From positions 1,364,001 through 1,428,000 of the forward strand of contig NZ_CP113264.1 of assembly GCF_026642255.1 (NCBI RefSeq): a DNA stretch of 64,000 bases, written 5' to 3'. The notes beneath the pieces are model-generated. The model worked only from the letters and a program-made list of their open reading frames with translations. It searched no databases and was not told where the DNA came from. The position numbers and the translations under genes are program-made. Shown piece by piece: positions 42,874-52,248 of this stretch. Within the stretch, counting starts at the first letter, position 1. The number at the start of each line of letters is the position of its first letter. The stretch is from Streptomonospora nanhaiensis. Lineage in GTDB: Bacteria; Actinomycetota; Actinomycetes; Streptosporangiales; Streptosporangiaceae.

Positions 42874-43042
42874 TTCCACCCCCCTGCGCCGTCAGGTCCG
42901 GGACTCGCGGACCGGACGGGGTAGGAGCCCCGTGAGGGGCCCGCACAGTACGGCAGTGCCGAGGGGCGGCGGGCGCCGCGGGCGCGGAGGCGCGCGGTCC
43001 GGACGCCCCGGCAGGCACGAAGAAGAACGAGGAGCACCGACG

Positions 43043-43828
43043 TTGCGCATCGACCTCAACTCCGACCTCGGCGAGAGCTTCGGCCGCTGGGAGCTCGGTG
43101 ACGACCGGGCCCTGCTGTCCGTCGTGACCAGCGCCAACGTCGCCTGCGGCTTCCACGCCGGGGACCCGAGCGTGCTGCGCCGCACCACGGCCGACGCCAA
43201 GGAGCGGAACGTGGCCGTCGGCGCGCACGTCGGCTACCGGGACCTCGCCGGGTTCGGCCGCCGCTTCGTCGACGTCCCGCCCGCCGACCTCACCAACGAC
43301 GTCGTCTACCAGCTGGGCGCCCTGGCGGCGTTCACCCGGCTGGCCGACGACCGCATCCGCTACGTCAAACCGCACGGCGCCCTCTACAACACGATCGTGC
43401 ACCACGAGCAGCAGGCCGCCGCCGTCGTCGAGGCCGTCCGCGCCTTCGACCCCGGCCTGCCCGTGCTCGGCCTGCCCGGGTCCCGCTTCCTCGCCCTGGC
43501 GGAGGAGGCCGGGCTGCGCACCTACCGGGAGGCTTTCGCCGACCGCGCGTACACCCCCGAGGGCGTCCTGGTGTCCCGTCGCGAACCCGGAGCCGTGCTC
43601 CACGACCCCGCCGCGATCGCCGAGCGCTGCCTGCGGATCGCCCGCGGCCTGCCGGTCGAGGCGATTGACGGGACGGAGATCGTGATCGCCGCCGACTCCC
43701 TGTGCGTGCACGGCGACAGCCCCGGCGCGGTGGAGATCGCCCGCGCCGTCGCGGACCGGCTCCGCTCCGCCGGGGTCGCCGTCGCGCCGTTCACCCGGGA
43801 GGCCCCGGCCGCCCCGGAGGACGCGTGA
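43043..43828 (+). CDS. pxpA: 5-oxoprolinase subunit A (LamB/YcsF family)
   Basis: A 261-residue subunit of the bacterial ATP-dependent 5-oxoprolinase, which opens 5-oxo-L-proline to glutamate together with PxpB and PxpC. The family blocks are intact: [49 protein letters not shown] and [10 protein letters not shown]. The start is TTG 43043 behind AGGAGC; no ATG or GTG in frame fits the conserved N-terminus. pxpB follows 106 bp downstream. The order is transporter-A-B-C-DUF1445. Confidence 0.95.
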   Translation: MRIDLNSDLGESFGRWELGDDRALLSVVTSANVACGFHAGDPSVLRRTTADAKERNVAVGAHVGYRDLAGFGRRFVDVPPADLTNDVVYQLGALAAFTRLADDRIRYVKPHGALYNTIVHHEQQAAAVVEAVRAFDPGLPVLGLPGSRFLALAEEAGLRTYREAFADRAYTPEGVLVSRREPGAVLHDPAAIAERCLRIARGLPVEAIDGTEIVIAADSLCVHGDSPGAVEIARAVADRLRSAGVAVAPFTREAPAAPEDA

Positions 43829-43934
43829 CCGTTCCCGTCCGGGGAGGTGCGCACGCGGGGGCGTGCGCACCTCTTCGCGCGAAGACGGCCTGCTGCCGCC
43901 GGCAGGTCCGCCACCACCAGGTTGAGGAGTCTTG

Positions 43935-44591
43935 TTGCGTGTCCTGAAGTGTGCCGACAGCGGGGTGCTCGTGGAGGTCGGGGACCTGGCCGAGGTGATG
44001 GCCCTGCGCTCCGCGCTCGAGGCGCACCCCGTCCCCGGCGTCACCGACGTCGTCCCGGCCGCCCGCACCGTGCTGCTGCGGATCGAACCCGGCACACCTC
44101 CGGAGGGGATCGCCTCGGCGGTCCGCGCGCTGTCCCCGGCGCCGGGGGCGGAGCGGGCGGCCGGTGACGCGGTCACCATCCCCGTCGTCTACGACGGCGA
44201 GGACCTCGACGACGTCGCCGAGCTGACCGGGCTCACCCGGGACGGCGTGGTCAGGGCGCACACCGCGGCCACATGGACCGTCGCCTTCTGCGGTTTCGCG
44301 CCGGGGTTCGGCTACATGGTCTGCGACGACCCGCGCCTCCACGTCCCCCGCAGGAGCGAGGCCCGCACCCGGGTCCCGGCCGGCTCGGTCGCGCTCGCCG
44401 GCGAGTTCACCGGGGTGTACCCGCGGAGCTCCCCGGGGGGCTGGCAGCTGCTCGGCAGGACCGGGGCCAGGGTCTGGGACCTGGACCGCGAACCGCCCGG
44501 CCTGCTCCGGCCCGGGGTCCGCGTACGCTTCACGGACGCGGGATCCCCGGACGCCGGCGCGGACGCGCGGACGGGGGCGACGGCGTCATGA
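43935..44591 (+). CDS. pxpB: 5-oxoprolinase subunit B (KipI family)
   Basis: About 218 residues. KipI/PxpB signature FCGFAPGFGYMVCDDPRL, then RVPAGSVALAGEFTGVYPRSSPGGWQLLGRT. It forms the BC subcomplex with PxpC. Two adjacent TTG codons (43932, 43935) lie after GAGGAG (43924-43929); the second has the better spacing and is chosen. The stop overlaps the pxpC start (ATGA). In Bacillus KipI is also an inhibitor of a sporulation kinase; that role is not expected here. Confidence 0.94.
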   Translation: MRVLKCADSGVLVEVGDLAEVMALRSALEAHPVPGVTDVVPAARTVLLRIEPGTPPEGIASAVRALSPAPGAERAAGDAVTIPVVYDGEDLDDVAELTGLTRDGVVRAHTAATWTVAFCGFAPGFGYMVCDDPRLHVPRRSEARTRVPAGSVALAGEFTGVYPRSSPGGWQLLGRTGARVWDLDREPPGLLRPGVRVRFTDAGSPDAGADARTGATAS

Positions 44592-45448
44592 GCGCTCTGG
44601 AGATCATCGCCACCGGGCCCCTGACCACGGTGCAGGACACGGGCCGGTTCGGCCACGCCGACCTGGGCGTGGGCCGCTCCGGCGCCGCCGACGCGGCCTC
44701 CTACGCCCTCGCCAACAGGCTGCTCGCCAACCCGGAGGGCGCCGCGGCGCTGGAGGCGACCCTGGGCGGGCTGCGCGTGCGGGCCCGGGGAGCGGTGACG
44801 GTCGCCGTCACGGGCGCCGAGGCGCCGCTGTCGGTGGACGGGCGCGGCGCCGCCGCGAACACGGTCCTGCACCTGCCCGACGGCGCGGAGCTCACCATGG
44901 GCATGCCCTCCCGGGGCCTGCGCACCTACCTGGCCGTGCGCGGCGGCGTGGACGTCCCGCCGGTCCTCGGCTCGCGCAGCACCGACGTGCTCGCCGGGCT
45001 CGGACCGGAGGCGCCCGTGCCGGGCGCGGTGCTGCCGGTGGGACCGGCCCCCTCCGGCTTCCCCCGCGTCGACCATGCGGCCGTCGCACCCGTCGGCGGG
45101 CCCGAGGCGACCCTCCGGGTCGACCTGGGCCCCCGCGAGGACTGGTTCACCGACGACGCGATCGCCACGCTCCTCTCCGGCGAGTACGAGGTGACCTCCC
45201 GCAGCGACCGGGTGGGGGCCCGGCTGTCCGGCCCCGTCCTCGAACGCGCGCCCTCGCGCTCCGGCGAGCTCCCGAGCGAGGGCATGGTCGTGGGCTCCCT
45301 CCAGGTACCGCCCGGCGGGGAGCCGGTGCTGTTCCTCGCCGACCACCCCGTCACGGGCGGCTACCCGGTGGTGGCCGTCGTGCGCACGGCGGACCTGCCC
45401 AAGGCCGCGCAGGCCCGCCCCGGAAGCCGGATCCGGTTCGCCATGTGA
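44588..45448 (+). CDS. pxpC: 5-oxoprolinase subunit C (KipA/biotin-dependent carboxylase-like)
   Basis: A 286-residue partner of PxpB. The conserved N-terminus [26 protein letters not shown] and the C-terminal [14 protein letters not shown] and [31 protein letters not shown] match KipA/PxpC. Despite the older allophanate hydrolase label, the pxpABC context makes oxoprolinase the sound call. Start overlaps the pxpB stop by four bases, giving coupled synthesis of the complex. Confidence 0.94.
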   Translation: MSALEIIATGPLTTVQDTGRFGHADLGVGRSGAADAASYALANRLLANPEGAAALEATLGGLRVRARGAVTVAVTGAEAPLSVDGRGAAANTVLHLPDGAELTMGMPSRGLRTYLAVRGGVDVPPVLGSRSTDVLAGLGPEAPVPGAVLPVGPAPSGFPRVDHAAVAPVGGPEATLRVDLGPREDWFTDDAIATLLSGEYEVTSRSDRVGARLSGPVLERAPSRSGELPSEGMVVGSLQVPPGGEPVLFLADHPVTGGYPVVAVVRTADLPKAAQARPGSRIRFAM

Positions 45449-45503
45449 GGCGGGTCCGGGACCGCGGTACTCCCACAGGCCAGAACGAGAGGCAGGAGAC
45501 ACC

Positions 45504-46286
45504 ATGACTTCACCGGCGGAACTCTCACCGAGCCGGGCGCGCGCCCTCTTCAGGGGCGGGCTGAAGGCGCCCACCTCCGGGTACAGCCCGGGGTACGCGC
45601 AGGCCAACCTCATCGCGCTGCCGCGCGAGGACGCGTTCGACTTCCTGCTGTTCGCGCAGCGCAACCCGAAGTCCTGCCCGATCCTGGACGTCACGGAGCC
45701 GGGGCAGGTGGACGCGTCGGTGTTCGACGGCGACCTGCGCACCGACCTGCCCGCCTACCGCGTGTACCGCGACGGCGCGCTGGTGGAGGAGCGCACCGAC
45801 GTCACCGACCTGTGGCGGGACGACCTCGTCGCCTTCCTCATCGGGTGCAGCTTCACGTTCGAGACGCCGCTTCTGGAGGCCGGGGTCCCGGTCCGCCACA
45901 TCGAGGCGGGCAGCAACGTGGCCATGTACGCGACCAACCGGGAGTGCCGCCCGGCCGGTCGCTTCCGGGGCCCGCTCGTCGTCTCCATGCGGCCGATCCC
46001 CGCCCACCAGGTCGCCGACGCGGTCCGCATCACCTCGCGGTACCCGGCGGTGCACGGCGCGCCTGTGCACGTCGGCGACCCGGCGGCGCTGGGGATCACG
46101 GACCTGGACAGGCCCGACTACGGCGACGCGGTCGAGGTGCGCCCGGGCGAGATCCCCGTCTTCTGGGCCTGCGGGGTGACCCCGCAGGCCGCGGTGACCG
46201 CGTCCGCGCCCGAGTTCGCGATCGGGCACGCTCCCGGCCACATGGCGATCACCGACGTCAGGGACTCCTCCTACCAGGTCCCGTAG
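45504..46286 (+). CDS. DUF1445 putative hydro-lyase / D-glutamate cyclase-like (YcsI)
   Basis: A 260-residue protein of the DUF1445/YcsI family: [56 protein letters not shown] and [10 protein letters not shown] are typical. The mammalian mitochondrial relative (DGLUCY) converts D-glutamate to 5-oxo-D-proline, so this protein may supply the oxoproline pathway or handle the D-isomer. It starts at ATG 45504, 55 bp after pxpC, with AGGCAGGAG upstream, and closes the operon. Bacillus has the same neighbours. Confidence 0.88.
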   Translation: MTSPAELSPSRARALFRGGLKAPTSGYSPGYAQANLIALPREDAFDFLLFAQRNPKSCPILDVTEPGQVDASVFDGDLRTDLPAYRVYRDGALVEERTDVTDLWRDDLVAFLIGCSFTFETPLLEAGVPVRHIEAGSNVAMYATNRECRPAGRFRGPLVVSMRPIPAHQVADAVRITSRYPAVHGAPVHVGDPAALGITDLDRPDYGDAVEVRPGEIPVFWACGVTPQAAVTASAPEFAIGHAPGHMAITDVRDSSYQVP

Positions 46287-46287
46287 T

Positions 46288-46312
46288 CCGCCGGCCGTTC
46301 CGGGGCCGGCGG
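46288..46312. terminator. Hairpin at the end of the oxoproline operon
   Basis: CCGCCGGCC (46288-46296) pairs with GGCCGGCGG (46304-46312) in the 28-bp gap between convergent genes. Confidence 0.65.
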
Positions 46313-46314
46313 GG

Positions 46315-46959
46315 TCAGCGGTTCGGGGGAGGCCCGGGGTCCCGTGGCGTCCCGGGCCCGCGCCTGCCGCCCCCGCCCGGAGCCGGGGGCGCCCGGTCCG
46401 GCGTGGGGCGGCCGCGGTCGGTCTGCTCACCGCGGATGACGCCCTCGCGCGGGGGCGCGCCGTCGCGTCCCCGCTCGCGGGTGCTGTCGGACCGGTTCGC
46501 CCGCGAGGACGTCCGTCCACCGGGCACCACGTCGACGGTGACCGGCAGGACCGCGGTGTGCGCGGCGAGGGTCGCCGGGTCCACGTAGGCGGCTTCGAGG
46601 GCGGTGACGGTGGCGGGTCCCGGGCAGGACAGGCCGGGGACCTCCAGGCGCAGGAGGAGGCGCCGGCCCTCCCCCGAGCGGAAGTCGCCGAGCTCGACCA
46701 CGAGCGACCCGTCGGGCAACCGGCGGGACGGCGTCCCCCCGACGACCCGGGCGCCGTTCAGGCGGGGGCCGACCGGTACGCGCAGGGACACGGCCCGGGC
46801 GGTCCCGGCCGGGGGGTACCCGGCCTCCCGGGCGACGGAGGCGCACGCCGTGTCGGGGTCCTCCGCGCGCCCGGGCGCGGTGATGTCGAGCAGGACGGAC
46901 ACGGTGGCGTCGGAGTCCAGGGGGACGGAGTCGGGGTCCAGAAGGGCGGAGAGGCGCAT
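46315..46959 (-). CDS. VWA-family-like protein lacking the VWA core
   Basis: A 214-residue protein from ATG 46959. The N-terminus MRLSALLDPDSVPLDSDATV and then SVLLDITAP resembles the start of actinomycete von Willebrand A proteins. The segment RRLLLRLEVPGLSCPGPATVTALEAAYVDP and then LPVTVDVVPGG resembles their C-terminal beta-sandwich. Between them only ~70 residues occur and no metal-ion-dependent adhesion motif (D-x-S-x-S) is present, so the ~180-residue VWA domain seems missing. The last 60 residues are Arg/Gly/Pro-rich and disordered. It may be a deletion product or a free-standing sandwich domain. Function unknown. Confidence 0.55.
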   Translation of the reverse strand: MRLSALLDPDSVPLDSDATVSVLLDITAPGRAEDPDTACASVAREAGYPPAGTARAVSLRVPVGPRLNGARVVGGTPSRRLPDGSLVVELGDFRSGEGRRLLLRLEVPGLSCPGPATVTALEAAYVDPATLAAHTAVLPVTVDVVPGGRTSSRANRSDSTRERGRDGAPPREGVIRGEQTDRGRPTPDRAPPAPGGGGRRGPGTPRDPGPPPNR

Positions 46960-47057
46960 GTCGGCTCCCGGTGGGTCGGTGGCGTCCCCAGCGTAGGCAC
47001 GGGCGCCGGTGTCCGCCCGGCCCGCCGTGGCACGCGGCCGGGGCCGGGGCGGGCGGG

Positions 47058-47666
47058 TCAGAACCCGCGCAGCCCCAGACGCCGCAGCTCCAGGCCGGCC
47101 AGCGCGTCGACGGCCCTCCGGTCGTCGGCGTGCCACGCGCCCGCCGGGTCCTCGTGCACGCCGACGAGCCTCGACGGCGCCACCGACGCCAGGGCGCGCA
47201 GGGCCAGGAGCCGCGAGCGGGCCTCAGGGGCGAGTCCGCGCAGCCGCCGGGTGGCGCCGGCCTGGCGCACCCAGCGGACCCGGGCGGGCAGCCACGTCGC
47301 CGCGACCAGCAGCAGGGGGAGCGAGACGGTGAGCAGCGGAAGGGTCAGCGCCAGCGACGCCACCGACTCCCGGAAGGAGTCGCCCGCGGAGGCCAGGGAC
47401 TCCCCGGTCCCGCTCATGCCGGTGAACGGGGCGGCGAGCGCCTCCCCGGCGACGGGCACCCTCCGGGCCTGCTCGGCGGCGCCGGCCATGTGCTCGGTGA
47501 ACCCCCGGCCGGTGTCCTCCAGCAGTTCGCCGGGACGGTCCAGGGCCAGGACGGTCTCGCGCAGCGACAGCGCCGCGCGGACCCAGACGTAGACCCAGGC
47601 CAGGACGAGCACGTCGGAGGCGATCTGGACGAACGCGCGCACGGGGTGGTCGGCGTACAGCTTCAC
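47058..47666 (-). CDS. Conserved membrane protein of unknown function
   Basis: A 202-residue protein with a first hydrophobic helix at about 14-32 (IASDVLVLAWVYVWVRAALSL), a ~90-residue amphipathic and probably extracytoplasmic segment, a second helix at about 104-123 (SLALTLPLLTVSLPLLLVAAT), and a basic cytosolic tail ending GLELRRLGLRGF. Such two-helix proteins occur singly in many actinomycetes; no function is known to me. It stands between the VWA-like gene and the dctA terminator, on the same strand. Confidence 0.75.
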   Translation of the reverse strand: MKLYADHPVRAFVQIASDVLVLAWVYVWVRAALSLRETVLALDRPGELLEDTGRGFTEHMAGAAEQARRVPVAGEALAAPFTGMSGTGESLASAGDSFRESVASLALTLPLLTVSLPLLLVAATWLPARVRWVRQAGATRRLRGLAPEARSRLLALRALASVAPSRLVGVHEDPAGAWHADDRRAVDALAGLELRRLGLRGF

Positions 47667-48025
47667 GGGGACTCCCGGGGGGTAGGGGGCGGTCGCGGGT
47701 CGGGACCCACGGTTGCGCGTTACCCGCTTCCGGGGCCGTTCGCACCGGTCGGCGCCGATTCCCCGTGCGCCGGCCGCCCTCCCGGTGGACGGTCCCGGCC
47801 CTGAGGGGCGGCAGGACGCCCCGGGCCGGTGCGCAGACGCGCCGGACCGGGGGCGGTCGCAGCGGCTCGCCCCCGGTCAGGACACGGGTCCGCCCCGGGC
47901 GGACCCGTGTGGTCACGGGGTCCCGCCCGGGGCGGTGGGAAACGGTGTCGGAGCGAGGGCTCGGGAGGCGCCGCGACACCGCGGCGGGCCGGTTGCGGTC
48001 CCGGGAGGGCCGGCCCGCCCTGTGG
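47667..48025. other. Intergenic region with dctA terminator, no gene
   Basis: These 359 bp separate dctA from the small membrane-protein gene, both on the minus strand. I see only the palindrome at 47882-47910 and, near 47690-47720, a short lower-GC stretch that may hold the promoter of the membrane-protein gene. No credible coding frame. Confidence 0.5.
47882..47910 (-). terminator. dctA terminator palindrome
   Basis: ACACGGGTCCGCC and GGCGGACCCGTGT form perfect 13-bp arms around a three-base loop, about 115 bp beyond the dctA stop. A second, weaker GC-rich dyad follows at 47915-47938. Confidence 0.65.
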
Positions 48026-49549
48026 CTAGCCGCCCTTGACCTCCGCGGGGGTGCGGTCCCCGCCCTCGCCGCCCACGGCCGCCCCGCCCGTGGCGGTCGC
48101 CTCGGCGGCGGGCGCCGCGTCGGCCCCCTCGGCGTCGGCGTCGGCGGACCCGGTCGCCGTGGAGCCGTCCTCCCGGGCGCGGGCCGCGGCCCCCTCCTCG
48201 GCGTCGTAGCTCATCAGGGCGTCCATGTCGATGGTGTTCGGCCTGTCCAGGACCTCCCGCAGGCGGTCGCGGTCCAGGCCGCCGGTCCAGCGGGCGATGA
48301 CCAGGGTGCCGACGGCGTTGCCGATCAGGTTGGTCAGCGAGCGGGCCTCGGACATGAAGCGGTCGATGCCGACGATGAGCGCGATGCCCGCGAGCGGGAT
48401 GACGTCGCCGAAGGCGGCCAGCGAGGCGGCCAGGGTGACCAGGCCGGCGCCGCTGACGCCCGCCGCGCCCTTGCTGGAGAGCAGCATGAACAGCAGGAGG
48501 CCGATCTGCGTCCACACGGAGATGTCGGAACCGGTCGCCTGGGCGATGAAGATGGCGCCCATGGTCATGTAGATCGCGGTGCCGTCCAGGTTGAACGAGT
48601 ACCCGGTCGGGATGGTCAGGCCGACCACGGACTTCTTGACGCCCGCGGCCTCCAGCTTGACCAGCATGCGCGGCAGGACCGACTCGCTGGAGGAGGTGCC
48701 CAGCACGATCAGCAGCTCGTCGCGGATGAGGCGCAGCACCTTGAACAGGCTGAACCCGGCCAGGCGGCTGACGATCCCGAGGACCACCACGATGAACAGC
48801 ACACAGGTGATGTAGAAGCTGATCATGAAGTAGGCGAGGCTGCCGAGCACCTGGCCGCCGTACTCGCCGATCGTGAAGGCCATGCCGCCGAACGCGCCGA
48901 GCGGCGCGGTGTACATGACGATCTTGATGACGCCGAACATGACGTGCGACATCGTGTCCAGGGCGCGGACCGCGGTCTGGCCGCGCTTGCCCAGCATGGT
49001 GAGGGCGCAGGCGACCAGCACGGCCAGGACGAGGACCTGGATGAGCTGGCCGTCGACGAAGGCCCCGAAGAAGGATTCGGGCACCATGTGCAGGATGAAG
49101 CCGGAGATGCCGCCCTCGGCGCCCTCCGCGGCGGCGATGGTGTCGGCCGCGTCGGCCTCGTCGAACGACATGTTCAGGCCGGCGCCCGGACGCATGATGT
49201 TGACGGTGACCAGGCCGATGGCGAGGGCGATCACGGTCAGCGCGGTGAAGTACACGAGCGTGCGCAGGGCGAGCCCGCCGGCCTTGGCGAGGTTGCCGAG
49301 GCTGGCGATGCCGACCACGACGGTACAGAAGATCGTCGGCGCGATGACGACCTTGACGAGCTTGATGAACAGGTCCGCGAGCCAGCGCATCTCGGCGCCC
49401 TGGGCCGGGAAGAGCAGGCCGACGGCGATGCCGAGGGCGATGCCGACGAGCACCCAGAAGTAGAGGTGGCGGTAGATGGGCTTCTTGGGCGGGGCCGGTG
49501 CCTTGTCGGCGCCCTGCCCTGCTGTGGCGGCGCGTCCGAAACTCGGCAT
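48026..49549 (-). CDS. dctA: C4-dicarboxylate:cation symporter DctA
   Basis: A 507-residue DAACS-family importer of succinate, fumarate and malate. After a short N-tail come eight helices and two hairpin loops. The HP1 serine-rich motif is GTSSSESVLPRM, the TM7 motif TGYSFNLDGTAIYMT, and HP2 contains SSKGAAGVSGAG. The C-terminal ~75 residues (from DAEEGAAARARED) are an Ala/Gly/Glu-rich disordered extension not seen in E. coli DctA. Start ATG 49549 follows AAGGAGAG. The upstream 260 bp is AT-rich near 49615-49690 and probably holds a regulated promoter. Confidence 0.95.
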   Translation of the reverse strand: MPSFGRAATAGQGADKAPAPPKKPIYRHLYFWVLVGIALGIAVGLLFPAQGAEMRWLADLFIKLVKVVIAPTIFCTVVVGIASLGNLAKAGGLALRTLVYFTALTVIALAIGLVTVNIMRPGAGLNMSFDEADAADTIAAAEGAEGGISGFILHMVPESFFGAFVDGQLIQVLVLAVLVACALTMLGKRGQTAVRALDTMSHVMFGVIKIVMYTAPLGAFGGMAFTIGEYGGQVLGSLAYFMISFYITCVLFIVVVLGIVSRLAGFSLFKVLRLIRDELLIVLGTSSSESVLPRMLVKLEAAGVKKSVVGLTIPTGYSFNLDGTAIYMTMGAIFIAQATGSDISVWTQIGLLLFMLLSSKGAAGVSGAGLVTLAASLAAFGDVIPLAGIALIVGIDRFMSEARSLTNLIGNAVGTLVIARWTGGLDRDRLREVLDRPNTIDMDALMSYDAEEGAAARAREDGSTATGSADADAEGADAAPAAEATATGGAAVGGEGGDRTPAEVKGG

Positions 49550-49812
49550 GGCCTCTCCTTCAGGGTCCTGTGTGGCGGGTCACAGGAACTTTCGCCGAGG
49601 TGTGTTCGGGGGCCAAGTCACGCGGGGGAAACTTAAGATTTACCTGACATTCGATCACGCTCTGTCGTGCTTTGCGACGCCTTGGTTAACTTTGCGTTGC
49701 CGACGCGGGTCGGTTCCTGGGCGCGGGCGTGCCCCGTTCCGGGGTGTCGGCCGGTGCGCGCCCCGTTCACCTGCGAGGACGGGGCGGCCGCGGTGGGGAG
49801 GCGGCCCGGGGC

Positions 49813-50781
49813 TCAGGTTCCGGGCGCGTCGGCTCGCGGGCGCACCCGCACGAGCTGGGAGAGCAGGGCCAGCACCGGCAGTTCCAGGAGCGGGCCGGCC
49901 ACCAGCGCCACCGCGACGAGGGGCCGGTCGGGGAAGGCCGCCACGGCGATCGCCAGCGCGATCGGCGAGTTGCGCGCCGCGGTCGTCATGACCAGCGTGA
50001 CCCGCTGGTCGGGGGGAAGGCGCAGCAGGCGCGACGCGAGCAGGGCCGCCGACGGCGCGACGACGAAGAACAGGACCAGGGGAGGGACCAGGCCCGCCAG
50101 GTCGCCCAGGTGGGAGGCGACCGTGCGCGCCTGCCAGGCGAACATGGCGAGCACCGCCGCGTACAGCAGCGGGAGCACCGCGCGGGAGGCCCGGGGCGCC
50201 ATGACGCCGTCCCGCCAGGCGGCGCCCCTCCACCTGCGGGCCGCCCACCGGGCGGCCACCGCCAGGACCAGGGGGACCACCAGGACCAGCAGGACCGCCT
50301 CCACCAGGGTCCCCGTGTCCACCATCGCCGCGTCGCCGCCGAGGAGCAGCACGTACACGGGCAGCAGCAGGAGTTGGAGGACCAGGTTCACCGGCAGCAC
50401 CGCCGCGGCCATGCCCATGTGGCCCCGGGCCAGGCCGGTGAACACCAGGTACCAGTCCGTGCACGGGGTGACCAGCAGCAGGAGGAGGCCGATCCGCAGG
50501 TCGGGCGAGTCGCCGAGCAGCCCGGCGCCCAGGGCGCCCGCGAGCAGCGGCGTGAACACGAAGTTGAGCACGAGGCCGGCGGCGACGGCGGAGCGCGCGG
50601 AGCGCGCCTCCCGCACCTGGCCGGCGTCGACCTGCACGAACACCGCTGTCAGCATCAGCATCAGGGCGGGCAGCACGAGGTGCCCGGCCGCCCCGCCGAC
50701 CGGCAGCAGCAGGCCCAGGCCCAGCCCGCCCAGTGCGGCCATCGCCACGAACACACTCTGGAACTTCTCTGACGTGGACAC
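49813..50781 (-). CDS. ACR3/bile-acid symporter-fold transporter (arsenite efflux-like)
   Basis: A 322-residue membrane protein with about ten helices of the BASS/ACR3 fold. The conserved Cys of ACR3 arsenite exporters is present in the TM4-region sequence VTPCTDWYLVFTGLARG. The later TTAARNSPIALAIAVAAFP matches the arsenic-resistance group, so metalloid efflux is the best guess. There is no ArsR regulator or arsenate reductase beside it. Start GTG 50781 follows AGGAAG; longer upstream frames lack homology. It is divergent from the GNAT gene at 50891. Confidence 0.82.
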   Translation of the reverse strand: MSTSEKFQSVFVAMAALGGLGLGLLLPVGGAAGHLVLPALMLMLTAVFVQVDAGQVREARSARSAVAAGLVLNFVFTPLLAGALGAGLLGDSPDLRIGLLLLLVTPCTDWYLVFTGLARGHMGMAAAVLPVNLVLQLLLLPVYVLLLGGDAAMVDTGTLVEAVLLVLVVPLVLAVAARWAARRWRGAAWRDGVMAPRASRAVLPLLYAAVLAMFAWQARTVASHLGDLAGLVPPLVLFFVVAPSAALLASRLLRLPPDQRVTLVMTTAARNSPIALAIAVAAFPDRPLVAVALVAGPLLELPVLALLSQLVRVRPRADAPGT

Positions 50782-50877
50782 GCGGCGGCTTCCTGGTGGG
50801 CGGGACGGGCGTGTCCACGCTAGTCGCCGCACGCCTCCCAGGGGTTTCCCGCCCCCTGCGGCGCGACGCCCCTCCGC

Positions 50878-50883
50878 TAGGAT
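50878..50883 (+). promoter_or_regulatory. -10 box for a leaderless GNAT mRNA
   Basis: TAGGAT ends seven bases before ATG 50891. There is no purine-rich ribosome site in the gap. Confidence 0.45.
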
Positions 50884-50890
50884 CACGCGG

Positions 50891-51289
50891 ATGACCGTGG
50901 AGCACATCTGGCGCGGAGCCTTCGACAACGCCGAGGTCGACGCCCTCCACGCACGAGGGTTCGGGTACGCGCCCGGGGACGCGGCGGACGTGTGGGGGCG
51001 CGTCAACGACCACAGCCTGGGCTGGGTGTGCGCCCGCCGGGGGGACGAGCTCGTCGGCTTCGTCAACGTGGTCTGGGACGGGGGCGTCCACGCGTTCGTC
51101 CTGGACACCGTGACCGACCCGCGCCTGCGACGCGCCGGGATCGGCGCCGGGCTGGTGCGCCTCGCCACCGAGCGGGCCCGGGACGCCGGGTGCCGGTGGC
51201 TGCACGTGGACTTCGAGCCGCACCTGGAGCCCTTCTACCTCCGGGCGTGCGGGTTCGCCCCCACCCGGGCGGGCCTCATCGCCCTGTGA
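50891..51289 (+). CDS. GNAT family N-acetyltransferase
   Basis: A 132-residue acetyltransferase. Core: VGFVNVVWDGGVHAFVLDTVTDPRLRRAGIGAGLVRLATERA, where the R-R-A-G-I-G loop binds acetyl-CoA. It ends with the common FYLRACGFAPTRAGLIAL. Start ATG 50891 is probably used without a leader. It is convergent with the NmrA-like gene. Substrate unknown. Confidence 0.9.
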   Translation: MTVEHIWRGAFDNAEVDALHARGFGYAPGDAADVWGRVNDHSLGWVCARRGDELVGFVNVVWDGGVHAFVLDTVTDPRLRRAGIGAGLVRLATERARDAGCRWLHVDFEPHLEPFYLRACGFAPTRAGLIAL

Positions 51290-51330
51290 ACGGGGGGCGG
51301 ACGACGCCGGGCCGCGCCCGGGGGCAGGCG

Positions 51331-52158
51331 TCACCCGCTCCACGCCCCGGCGCGCGCGGCACGGCGGGCGTATGCGTCGAACCCCGTGGCCGGTCGGCCC
51401 AGCGCCCGCTCCACGCCGTCCGCCGGACTGGAGTTGCGGCCGTCCAGGATCTCCCCGAAGAGGGCCGCCAGGCCCCGTGCCACCTCGACGGGTACCCCGG
51501 CTCCGACGGCTCCGGCGACGAACTCCTCCTCCGTGACCTCGAGGTAGGCGACGGGGCGTCCGGAGGCCCCGCCCACGATCCGGGCGGCCTCGGTGAACGT
51601 GACGGCCTCCGGGCCGGTCAGCTCGTACAGCACCCCCGCGTGGCCGTCCGAGACCAGCGCCCGCACCGCGACCTCCGCGACGTCGTCGAGGTCGACGAAG
51701 GGCTCGGGCACGTCGGGGACGGGCAGCGCCAGGGTGCCGTCCATGACCGGCCCCAGCAGGAAGCTCTCGGAGAAGTCCTGGGCGAACACCGAGCAGCGCA
51801 GCACCGTCAGCCCGGGGAACACCCGGCGGACGGCCTCCTCCGCGGCCCGGGCCCCCTCCTCCCCTCGGCCGGAGAGCAGGACCATGCGTCGCGCCCCCCG
51901 CTCCGCCGCGCGGGCGGCGAACGCGGAGACGGCCCGCTCCGCCCCCGGGAAGGCGAGGTCGGGGTGGAAGCACAGGTAGACGGACGTGACGTCGTCGAGG
52001 ACGGCGTCCCAGGTGGCGGCGTCGTGCCAGTCGAAGGCGGGGGCGCCCGCGCGGGAGCCGACCCGGACGTGTGCGCCGAGGCGGCGGAGGAGGGAGGTGA
52101 CGCGGCGGCCGGTCATGCCGGTGCCGCCGGTGACGAGGACGGTGTCGTTCGTGTTCAT
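51331..52158 (-). CDS. NmrA-like atypical SDR (NAD(P)-binding protein)
   Basis: A 275-residue atypical short-chain dehydrogenase: DTVLVTGGTGMTGRRVTSLLRRLGAHVRVGSR at the N-terminus is the NAD(P)-binding fold with GxxGxxG. It belongs with NmrA/QOR2-like proteins (redox sensors or quinone reductases), with conserved VYLCFHPDLAFPG and MVLLSGRGEEG. Such genes are frequently divergent from a regulator, as here: an AraC-type gene starts 103 bp away on the other strand. Substrate unknown. Confidence 0.87.
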   Translation of the reverse strand: MNTNDTVLVTGGTGMTGRRVTSLLRRLGAHVRVGSRAGAPAFDWHDAATWDAVLDDVTSVYLCFHPDLAFPGAERAVSAFAARAAERGARRMVLLSGRGEEGARAAEEAVRRVFPGLTVLRCSVFAQDFSESFLLGPVMDGTLALPVPDVPEPFVDLDDVAEVAVRALVSDGHAGVLYELTGPEAVTFTEAARIVGGASGRPVAYLEVTEEEFVAGAVGAGVPVEVARGLAALFGEILDGRNSSPADGVERALGRPATGFDAYARRAARAGAWSG

Positions 52159-52248
52159 GGCCCCAGTCCACCACGGCAAACTCGGATGGAACATGATGGT
52201 TCTGCTGATTTTCATAAGAGAACGTCCAGAAACTGCAATCCGTGGGAC

